Below, piece by piece: positions 1 through 8,507 of a DNA stretch of 64,000 nucleotides. Below the pieces are notes generated by a model. That model was not told where the DNA came from and did no database searches. It saw only the letters and a list, made by a program, of their open reading frames with translations. A program made the position numbers and the translations under genes. Numbering within the stretch: the stretch's first letter is position 1; the number at the start of each line of letters is the position of its first letter. Source of the DNA: Calcarisporiella thermophila CBS 279.70 (Eukaryota > Calcarisporiellomycota); the NCBI RefSeq assembly GCF_041956535.1, contig NW_027192195.1, forward strand, positions 1,186,653 to 1,250,652, read 5' to 3'.

Positions 1-4
1 TTTT

Positions 5-73
5 GGGGGTCGATCGAACCCACGCCGTTCTCATCGGCATCCCAGGAATAGTCCACTACACTAACCCTCCCCC
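5..73 (-). other. tRNA-like Pol III relic
   Basis: On the minus strand this stretch begins GGGGGAG and ends CCCCC. It carries an A-box-like TAGTGTAGTGG and a B-box core GGTTCGATC at tRNA-like spacing, with a possible anticodon arm (GCCG/CGGC around a 7-nt loop). The T-stem does not pair properly: two extra bases sit after the loop. If the arm is real the anticodon would be GAG, but the long variable arm expected of tRNA-Leu is absent. I read it as a decayed tRNA or tRNA-derived piece. Low confidence. Confidence 0.25.
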
Positions 74-82
74 GAAGTTTTG

Positions 83-174
83 GATTACGGCCATCTTTGG
101 TGGAAAGCACCGGATCCCGTCCGATCTCCAAAGTTAAGTCACCACAAGCCTAGTCAGTACTGCGGTTGGGGAAG
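83..174 (+). rRNA. 5S rRNA-like copy, 3' truncated
   Basis: The sequence starts GATTACGGCCATC and runs through recognisable 5S landmarks: GAAAGCACC, GATCCCGTCCGATCT, AAGTTAAGTCACCACAAGCC and TAGTCAGTACTGCGG, which cover helix II/III and the internal Pol III control region. After GGTTGGGGAAG it jumps into a run of ten T (175-184). The last roughly 25-30 nt, which should include the 3' strand pairing with ATTACGGC to close helix I, are absent. It is therefore a truncated 5S copy, probably a pseudogene, though it keeps most of the internal promoter and a T-run terminator. Similarity is from memory of fungal 5S genes, not an alignment. Confidence 0.7.
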
Positions 175-254
175 TTTTTTTTTTGGCTTGTAGTGGCGCA
201 GTTATGACTGTCTGTACGAAATACCGATATTCCCGTAACATCGTAAATATAGTT

Positions 255-325
255 GGGCGTTTGGTATAGTGGTATTACGTCTGTTTCGCATACAGAAGGC
301 CCCGGGTTCAATTCCCGGAATGTCC
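255..325 (+). tRNA. tRNA-Ala (anticodon CGC), copy 1
   Basis: A 71-nt cloverleaf. The 7-bp acceptor (GGGCGTT/AATGTCC) contains G3:U70, the identity pair for alanyl-tRNA synthetase. The D-arm is short (GTA/TAC), the anticodon stem is TCTGT/ACAGA with loop TTCGCAT (anticodon CGC, codon GCG), and the T-stem is CCGGG/CCCGG. A T5 terminator lies at about 329-333. The D-arm and TGGTATAGTGGTATTA block look more like fungal tRNA-Gly/Asp than canonical tRNA-Ala, so the body is unusual while the anticodon and G3:U70 agree on alanine. A near-identical copy lies at 13960-14030. Confidence 0.88.
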
Positions 326-649
326 AAATTTTTGCCGAACAATATTTTCTTGCCAAGAGCACTACTTGAATATGTTTTATACCAGATCCATTTATTTAAA
401 GACTATGCTTATGACATAATATTTATAAACAGAAAATACTAAAGTTATAATCAGAGTTGAAGATAAGATTCTTGTGATAGTATACAATAAGCTTTTCATT
501 AGAATGGGAAATTAAAAAGTGGAAAGATATGACCTATTTCGGCAAAATTCGTCCAAGATATAGATTAAAAGCTGCTAATAGTCCTTTAATTATGTGTTTT
601 TTATTGGATAAAATAAAAGTTAATCAAACATAGTTGAGTGCCATTGTAC
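326..649. other. intergenic, nothing recognised
   Basis: AT-rich spacer between the tRNA and the 3' end of the RRP6 gene. No coding exon, repeat or RNA gene seen. Confidence 0.6.
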
Positions 650-3600
650 CTATTTCTTGAAAGTCATACTTCTACTTCCACTCTTACTTGCAGTCGGTAA
701 TCGTGGATCCTTGCGTTTCAATTCGGGTGCTACTTCAACGTTTCCATATGGATCTACTCGCTTCTTGTTTTTCTTAAATACATCAGGTTGCTCTCGAGGA
801 CCTTCACCATCCAGCTCCAAGCTTGCCAAAAAGGAATCTGCCTGGCTATAATCATGCGGCTTGAATTCTTTCTTTTCTTCTCCATTATCGTCCATTCCCT
901 TTTCTTTGTTTTTCTTTTTCTTCTTTTTGGCGACGTTGGCCTCTCCGCCCTCAGGGTTTTCTGCTGCAGCCTCATCGGAGCCTTTCTTTCTCTTTCGGTT
1001 CTTTCTCTTCTTTTTGGTTCCCGGTGCGCTCGTGACCAGGGTATCATCGTCGGCGTCTCCTGGCAGCTGAATTACCTCTAACGGGTCTTCAAGTTCTTTG
1101 AGATCAGTTGCCGCTTGGGGTGCGTTGTACACTTCATATGATTCAATTGCAGATTGTGCCTCATCCGCTGGTGCTCCTGCTGAGTCATTTTCACTCTTTC
1201 GTTTCTTGTTCATCGAGGATATCACAAGAACATCGCTTCGCTTAACCTTTTTGGTTTCGCGGTCCTCTTGCCGAGTGTAGAGATGCTCTTCCGCCACCCC
1301 TGCGGAAGAGATTTCATCAAGTGGTTCAGACGTCTTTAGTGTGGCCTTAAAGAAAATTTGGAATGAATAAGGCTGGTAAATTTAACATAGGCTAATGAAT
1401 AGAAATGAATACCTTAGATCCCACCGGTATCGGAAGGGTTAGAACGAGAGTAGCGCGTATTTCCTCCGCGAGTTTTCTCCAGTGTTCTTCTTCAGAATTC
1501 ACTTTTTCTTCTAAGTCTTCATCACCGAACATCACACTCTTATGAGCAATTAAACTTGATACATCCGCTACTGCTGTTTCTTCCTCATCAAACATGACAC
1601 TTAGTGCTGTGGCTACAACTTGGGGCCCGTTGTTCTCATGAATGTCCATTTCTGCATCTTCATTTTCACTAGCATCCTGCACCTCATTGCTCTCATCAAA
1701 TCTCACGTGTGTTGGTTGTGGAATATTCATTGGCTCGGAAGCCTGTGGTGCACTCTCCTTTGCCCGCAAAATGGCTAATGCGATATCGTGTGCATACATC
1801 CGCACAAGGGGCGGAGTAGGTGTGCAGCACCCAATCACTTTAGCCTGGTCGGTGGGCATCTTCTCCATCAAAGTGAAGAGCATATGATTGGGAAGCACAT
1901 AGCGCAAGCTTTCATCCTCGTCTCGAGCCGTCTGATCACGCCATGCATGAAGTACCTTGAATACAGCTAGTTGTCGAGCATCCAGTGCGCGATTCCATCG
2001 TTGCAGAAGATATCTCCAACCTCCAGGCCCATCCCCCTCCGGATCGTACTGGTCTTTTTCGTAGCATTTAGAAGAGGTGTCGCGACTACGTTGTAATGTT
2101 GCATGCAAAAGATTTAATTCTGCGTTGCTATGTTGAATAAGCTCATTGCGAAGGCGGTCAAATACGTAAAGGAGATAGTGTGTGTCAGAGCGAGCGTAGC
2201 GGAGCATCTCTTCGGGTAGAGGGCGAATTCGCCAATCGGCAAGCTGGAAGGTCTTGTCGACTTCAACGTCGCAGAAATGTTTAAGGAGATATGCAAGAGA
2301 GTGACTAGGATATTCTGGTACCCAAATATATCAAATTAAATTAGCGTGACTGATAGGTGTCCACTAAAGATGACTTTGATAAATACCTAAAACTTTGCTT
2401 GCTTGGTGAGTATCGAAAAGTCCTACAATGTACACTCCAAAATCACGTTGTAACCACAGAACATCGTGGTCTGCGCCATGAAATACCTAAGAAATTTGGT
2501 GAAAGTTAAAGAATGAGGGAAACCTATATCCAGAAATGATCTTAGTAGTTACCTTAATAATTGAAGGGTCAGTAAATGATTGGTTCAATAAATGCAGGTG
2601 TTCACGCAGTTCCAAAGTGTCAACGATGAAATCCTCATCTCGAGTACTTATTTGCATCAAACATGTAATTCCTTGGAAGGACCGGTAATTGTGGTGCTAA
2701 ATTTTGATAATGCCAAATGAGTATATAAGAATGACAATATAAATTTGATAAAACATACTTCTAAGTCCACCGCAATCTCCCTGGAACTCTCCAGCTTTGA
2801 GCACATTTCTTTCAATCCCTCCAAAGAGTCCACCCAAGTAAATGATGACTCATCAAATGGGGTATAAATTTGCTCTGGTAGCGCCTCAAATAATGTGGGC
2901 GGGTACTCGATATGTTTAAGCTCATATTCATAAGGATGTGGAACCCTAAGATAAATTTCCAATTAGTATAAGAAGTGAATACCCTAGTGCAATAGTGTGC
3001 AGCTGAACTTACCTTGGCATATCTTTTATGCTCATATCGGCTGTTGGGTAGGTGCTTGTGTCAAGAGGTACTTTAGCATTTGGCTTGTATGTAATTTTGG
3101 GAATGAATGGTGTGCTAGCCGAATTATCAATCTTATCTTTGAATTTAAGTTGTGGTCGGATAATATTCTGGGCGTGTATGAGTTTATAATCGAGATTTTT
3201 CTAATGAGGTTCACAACAAAATTAAGTTATCAGCAGTGAAAAATAAAAACTGAGTTGTCATTACCTTTGATGCAACCTGAGTTACAACCGCTGTCTGCGT
3301 CATAACCGGAGTCGCCTTGCCCTTGTTTCCTACTAATTCGTCAATGCAGACATCTACTCGTTCATAAAGCTGATCCATTGCATCCACCACCTCGCCAAAT
3401 CTGTCTACTGCATCGTCAGTATCCTCGAGAGGATCAAACTCTCGAGTGATCCCGGAGAGCAGTTTGTTAACAAGGGAGAGAGCTTGGGTACCACATGTGT
3501 CGAGAGCACGTCCAAAAGAGCGATCTAGAGTACGATAAAATTGAAGATCCTCCGAGAAAGGTATTGTATTGGCGATGCTAGCGGCCTCTTTGAGGGCAGT

Positions 3601-3663
3601 GAACAGGCCTTCATTATAAGCAGAAAATTCCGTGAATGGATTCGGTATTTCAGATCCGGACAT
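650..3663 (-). CDS. RRP6: Exosome 3'-5' exoribonuclease Rrp6 (EXOSC10)
   Basis: Nuclear exosome catalytic subunit, a DEDDy 3'-5' exonuclease acting in rRNA, snoRNA and cryptic-transcript processing. The start is the ATG at 3663 ([10 protein letters not shown]). Exon 1 (3663-3265) is the N-terminal PMC2NT (Rrp47-binding) region. The next exon reads [20 protein letters not shown], matching the Rrp6 linker. Then comes the exonuclease domain in four exons: DLE (motif I), [16 protein letters not shown] (motif II, about 2400-2490) and [14 protein letters not shown] (motif III, Tyr/Asp, about 2170-2210). An HRDC domain follows ([15 protein letters not shown], about 1930-1980). The last exon (1345-650) is Lys-rich and probably carries nuclear/RNA-binding signals. 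At least seven exons are needed; the donor at 3264 and the joint 1413/1345 were read directly. All catalytic motifs are present. Confidence 0.92.
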
Positions 3664-4018
3664 TATGTATAGAACAGTTGTAAGAAGAACGAATGTTTCT
3701 TTCTTCTCTACTCTCCCCTCTACTGTAATTCCTCTAATCGAAATATCCTATTAAAGATCAACTCATTAGTGACACTTTCCTAGTAAACAAATCGAATTCA
3801 ATTCCAGCAGTCACTAGCCGCAGTACAATACATGGCAATTCAATACGAGAATTTAATTTCATCAGAAGTAGAAATCGAGGAGTTGTTAATAATGAAACAG
3901 TTAAGAACACATAAAATGATGCACAATAAAAAATAAACGAAAAACCTTAGCTAAATGCTAAATATTTATACATTAACATGAGAATAGTAATGAAGCATGT
4001 TCAATTTTGCAAACAGTC
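3664..4018. promoter_or_regulatory. RRP6 5' region / intergenic
   Basis: 355 bp between the RRP6 start codon and the stop of the TBF1-like gene, both on the minus strand. It must hold the RRP6 promoter and the upstream gene's 3' end. No specific element identified. Confidence 0.4.
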
Positions 4019-6022
4019 TCACTCGAGAGAGATCGACTCATCTGCGGGCATCCATGGGCGTCTCATCGAGTCTCCTCTGTAATAGGTGCACGCATACTGG
4101 TAGACGCCCAGCTCAATGCGGAGATCCTCGCGTTTTGCTCGCTCAACACGTGCCTTGTCTTTGCACTGCATTGGGGTTCGCCGCGCCAACCGTCCAGTAC
4201 CTGTCGGTCCGTGGATCTTGATGATGCCCACCCAATCTGCCCCTTTGACACGATTTAGACCATCTTCCAATGCTTCGATCTCATCGTCTGTCCATGGCTC
4301 TGCTTTTTTACGCTGTTTACGAGCAAGTTTAAGTCGCTCTATCCGGACAAACCCTGAGTGCCTTTCTGCCTCCCCTTCGACTGCATTCTGTACATTAGCC
4401 CCATACTCGTTCTCTGTTCGAGGGTGTCTGAGACCCTGTGATAAAGATCCCTGGGTGATGTTCCCATCTTGCTGACTATCCGAGGCTGGCGCAATCTGCG
4501 AGAATGGAATTGGCTCTACCTGTTCCATTACCTGGGAGATCTCCTCATTGGGCATAGCTTCGAAATGACCTACAAATTGCCCAGTCTGCTCAACAGTGAA
4601 TGGAATGAAGCACTGTTGTTCTGTACTAGGGGGTGCTGGGTTCTCCAGAATCTATATCAAGAAATAGTAGTCAACCACAGCTCCAGAATTCTAGTGTCGT
4701 TTCTGTTAAGATTGGTCAATTACCTTGGAAAGCGCAGGAGTTGGGATCCATTTAGACTGAACGACGAGGATAAGACGTAACTTAGCTTGAGCATCATCAT
4801 CCCATGGATAGATTTCACGTAGTTCATTTGGGTTGGATTTAAGGATCTGATCAATATCCCTAAATTAGTTGACAATCCATCGAAGAACTTGAGGACACCC
4901 TTACTCACCTCTTCGCGACGTACCAACCCTTCTCTAACAATAGTTGTTAGCCACGGCTCTGTGTTATACCTCCCAAAAACCTGGCTCACAGAAGTTGGAA
5001 AGAACTTATCAACGTCCTCTTCAACAGAACTATTTGCGGTGTGGTTGCGAATGAAAGCCTGACACCCCCAGGTTAATTATCCAGATACTCAACACTCTAA
5101 GAATGTAATAAAAATAGCATACCCAGGTTTTCAATCTCAAAACCGTGTCCATCCAGGTACCCTCCAGACGCCAAACATCAATTGGTGCCAGCTTGATTAA
5201 ATAATTTGCAGCCCAAGCAAAGCACGCGGCACTTGCGTGCTGGGGTTTCTTCAATAGGCTGTTCCACACCATCGCCAGGTTTGCATGATCGAAAACGACT
5301 CGCGCCTCGTTTTCAAGTTCACTTTCGAAGTTAGCCTCCTCCACGGAAAGAAAAGATGAAGAGGTGTAATGGTTGATTTTAAAAGCTAATTGTTTAGATA
5401 GTTAAGGCAAATAAGAAAAAAAAAAAAGAGGATTAGGCCTTGGTTAAAGTAGGGTGGAAAACAATCACGAGCACTTACACCTAAAATCCTTCCACCTCTT
5501 TTCTTTCCTCTTTCGACACGCGTCCGCTTCCTCATTTTCTTGTCCCTCCATCAGTAAACGCATTTCCTCGACCATAGCCTCCATAGATAAGTACGCATAG
5601 AGATTAAGCATGCGAAGATTGGCACGGCGAATTTCCAATGGCTCCGCCTGATCGTAGCGAGATTTCGCGCCTGCTTGAGTTTGACCGCGATGTGTTTCAC
5701 GATCCTCTTCTTCCTCCTCTACTCTTTCAGATTGTCTTGTAGCATTTTGTGTCTCTACTGAGGGTATGTTTTGAGTCCTGGCCTGCTGGCTTTGCTCCTC
5801 ATCTCCTTCATTGTCTTCCTGTGGAGGATGTTCTTCGGTTTCGCGTTGGGTGGCAGGAGGTTCTTCTTCGGCCTCCTCTGGTTCACGCTGAGAACTACGC
5901 AGAGAACGAAGAGGCTGCCGCCTTCTATTTCCCAATTCTTGCTGGCGTGGCACCTTGTTCTGGGTCTGGGCACTCCTGAATCCCTCTGGGATTTTCCGCT
6001 TGCGAAGTGCAGGCGGAGACAT
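4019..6022 (-). CDS. TBF1/TRF-like telobox Myb DNA-binding protein
   Basis: Start ATG 6022 (MSPPALRKRK). Exon 1 codes for a basic then Glu/Gln-rich N-terminus followed by a helical stretch (RRANLRMLNLYAYLSMEAM). The best join to exon 2 uses a GTAAGT donor near 5473 and the AATTAG acceptor near 5384, which keeps frame into SFKINHYTSS and VEEANFESEL. Exons 2-3 (ARVVFDHANLAMVWNSLL and following) look like a helical TRFH-type dimerisation region. The last exon ends in one Myb domain (PWTDDEIEALEDGLNRVKG) with the telobox-like RTPMQCKDKAR, close to the fungal Tbf1 pattern QLKDKAR. The family binds TTAGGG-type repeats at telomeres, subtelomeres and some promoters. The Myb call is firm; the TRFH assignment is inferred. 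An 11-bp tandem repeat lies 115 bp upstream. Confidence 0.75.
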
Positions 6023-6136
6023 GGCTGAATTAATATACTCGAAATCAATAAAGACCGTATAGACCGGAGATTGGGAGGAATACTTTTTTTTTGGCTCCTT
6101 CAGAATTCAGAGAACTAGAGCAAAATGTAGGTTTGG

Positions 6137-6191
6137 GTTTGGACTAGGTTTGGACTAGGTTTGGACTAGGTTTGGACTAGGTTTGGACTAG
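6137..6191. repeat. Five tandem 11-bp repeats GTTTGGACTAG
   Basis: Five perfect head-to-tail copies, preceded by GTAGGTTTGG and followed by GTTTTTATTT. They lie 115 bp upstream of the TBF1-like start codon (6022) and downstream of the Maf gene stop. The juxtaposed units read TAGGTTTGGAC, which resembles but is not a telomeric repeat. They may be protein-binding sites in the promoter, or a neutral minisatellite. Confidence 0.95.
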
Positions 6192-6299
6192 GTTTTTATT
6201 TAGGACATGAGTACTTGTTACAAGGGTCTATTGGGCGGTGGCTTTGGTGGGGGAAATCAAAACGAATTTACAAGCCATCCAATCAGCCCTCTTCTATCC

Positions 6300-7212
6300 C
6301 TATTCTTTTGGGCCTGACTTTTCGAGGAAGATTTGAAGTTCGGCAAAGAACCGGCAAGTAGGAAACCCAACCTAAATAAAACGGGGAATTAGCTTGCATT
6401 GTTTGGTATACTTTCTGCGTTCACGATACTTACTACATTCCAGTAGTCACCACGGATGGAGGAGACGAAGAAAGAAGCCAGCCCTTGATATCCATATGCG
6501 CCTGCCTTATCCAGGGGTTCACCAGTTTTGACATCTGTAGCAAGAGAGGTAGCCTTCGTTTAGCAACCAAATTCTCCACAAGAAACGCACCCCATACAAA
6601 GCGGAGAATGACTTACATGCTTCAATGGTCTCATCGCTTAATTCTGAGAAGAGAACCTCCGTTTCTTCTACAAATACATGAGTCCTGGGGCCTGGGGCAA
6701 CAAGCGCTACTGCAGTGAAGACCGAATGGGAGCGGCCGCTTAACTGGCGCAGCATACTATGTGCACGTTCCGGGGTATGAGGTTTCTCGAGAATGTCATC
6801 ACCCAGTACCACAATAGTATCTGCGCCAACAACAAGATTGGGCGGATTTTCTTTGTCGTTCTGGTCAAATGGGCAAATTAGAAATAAGAATATTTCCAAA
6901 ATGGAGCCACATTGCAAACATACTGCTAACCGCTCATACACCTCCAATGCCTTTTGTCGCGCCGTCTCACTCACATATAGTTTTGGTTTATACACGGATT
7001 TATCGAGGGTTTCTGGGAAGAGACTCGGAACTATTTCAAAATTAAGGCCCTAGACGATTGAATGATGAGGGGAGGAAAGCATTGATAACGGGGGAAACAG
7101 CCGTGAGAGCTCTTACTAAATTAGATAGTATCTCCTTCCGTCGTGGTGACCCAGAGGCAAGAATGACACGTTTGCTGCGCAGTGCTTCAATCCAAGGAAT
7201 ATCAAGACGCAT
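6300..7212 (-). CDS. Maf-like nucleotide pyrophosphatase (ASMTL/Maf family)
   Basis: Maf proteins hydrolyse non-canonical or modified nucleoside triphosphates to monophosphates (house-cleaning). Start ATG 7212 gives [29 protein letters not shown], whose ASGSPRR is the family nucleotide-binding loop. Later exons give [34 protein letters not shown] (catalytic Asp segment), [14 protein letters not shown], a [16 protein letters not shown] motif and the terminal [13 protein letters not shown]. Translation ends PKE* at 6300-6302. Four or more introns are needed; donor A|GTAAGAG after LSNL and acceptor TAG|GGCCTT were read. Its start codon is only 27 bp from the divergently transcribed MMAB start. 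Confidence 0.9.
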
Positions 7213-7239
7213 TGTGAAAAACCTTTTTTATGTGAAAAG
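7213..7239. promoter_or_regulatory. Compact bidirectional promoter Maf/MMAB
   Basis: Only 27 bp separate the two start codons, so the 5' UTRs must be minute or transcription must start inside the opposing gene. The interval is AT-rich. No TATA element is assigned. Confidence 0.6.
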
Positions 7240-8253
7240 ATGAAACAAATAGATTCACAGTCACCAATTCCTCATTACCTCTTGAACACGTAAAATTTAT
7301 GTCGGAACCATCGGATTCTGCAAAGCAAGTAGCAGCCACGAGTATATTATCTTTTGACATGCTAGCTTATCTCTTATTATAGGCCCAAGAAATCTAGTGT
7401 CTACACAAGGACAGGTGATAAAGGCAAGCATTTTGAGGTTCATGGAGTGATTTTTCCCTCTACTTCACTAATTCAATTGCATTACACGTAGGCACATCTG
7501 CTCTCTTCAATGGAGCTCGAAAACCAAAAACTGACCAAGTATTCAAGGCTCTTGGCGCCGTTGATGAACTGAATTCTTCTCTTGGGTAAGCTGGATGCTC
7601 TATTAAGCGAAAGTTGACCACTGGATATCGAGGTTATTGAATTAGAATTGCTCAACATTATTGTAAAGTCTCCAACAACGGCCTTGCCGACCAACTCATT
7701 GAAATCCAATGCCGCATGCTCGAGATTGGGGCCAATGTCGCAACTCCCAAATCTACCTCTTCGGAAACACAGCTTGGTAGCGAGACGTCTTCATATTTGT
7801 AGGCAGCCTGTTCTCGTCCTTCTTACACCTATATTATTTTTGCTAGAAAGGACCAAGCTCCACGAGTCGACTGTGAGCGACTTAGAGGCTTGGATCGACC
7901 TTATGGATTCGGTAAGGCTATTGCTTGTGCTTTTCCTCTCCTCTGCTTCTCCGAATCTTCTTAACCTCCCCTCCCCCCAGAAACTCCCTCCGCTCCGCAA
8001 TTTCATCCTCCCCTCCGGTGGCGAGTCGTCAGTGTTCTTGCACCAGTGTCGATCGATTTGTCGCCGCGCTGAGCGTGAGGTAGTTGATCTCGTCACCGAC
8101 GACGAGGTTGATGAAGTTGCGCTCAAATTCTTGAACCGGTTGAGCGATTACCTCTTCGTCGCGGCACGCTATGCTGCCCAACACGACGGTGCGGAAGAAA
8201 ACCTGTTTCGTAAGCGAGAACTGCACACACGGAGTCTCCAGAAAGACAACTAG
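7240..8253 (+). CDS. MMAB: Cob(I)alamin adenosyltransferase (MMAB/PduO type)
   Basis: Transfers the 5'-deoxyadenosyl group of ATP to cob(I)alamin, making adenosylcobalamin for mitochondrial methylmalonyl-CoA mutase. Exons: 7240-7289, 7383-7423, 7492-7585, 7646-7776, 7847-7911 and 7981-8253, total 654 nt (217 aa). Signature segments: [21 protein letters not shown] (ATP-binding N-terminal motif), [35 protein letters not shown] and [18 protein letters not shown], all typical of PduO-type enzymes. Intron 2 has a GC donor (AAAG|GCAAGC) and a TAG acceptor; the join creates the invariant GDKGT. The N-terminus is short (about 18 aa before PKKSS), so mitochondrial targeting is not obvious. Head-to-head with the Maf gene and convergent with the ABC transporter. 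Confidence 0.93.
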
Positions 8254-8507
8254 AGCATGCTCTATTTAGCCTCTCTGCTTTTTGATTCGTACGTAGTCAA
8301 TTAATCTATGACCATATTTATTAAAATAATGCATACCATGAGCATAGATCAAACCGTGACACAACAATGCAACTGTTGTCTTTTTTGCTATTATAAAAAT
8401 ATATATAAAACACAATATCAAAAATATATGTGTGTGAAATAAAAAGAAGAAAAATTAAAGTAAATGGAATTTTTTTTTGGCTAATAAGTAATAAATAGAC
8501 CACAAAT
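8254..8507. other. Convergent 3' region
   Basis: AT-rich 254 bp between the stop codons of MMAB (+) and the ABC transporter (-). It should hold both poly(A) sites; AATAAA-like words are present on both strands. Nothing else seen. Confidence 0.5.

Noticed and set aside
754-1081. ORFs overlapping the Lys-rich end of RRP6
   Set aside because: They are other frames of a lysine-rich, repetitive coding exon; the RRP6 frame explains the sequence.
6137-6191. Idea that the 11-bp repeats are an interstitial telomere
   Set aside because: The unit is not a known telomeric repeat and the array is only 55 bp; kept as a promoter-repeat finding instead.
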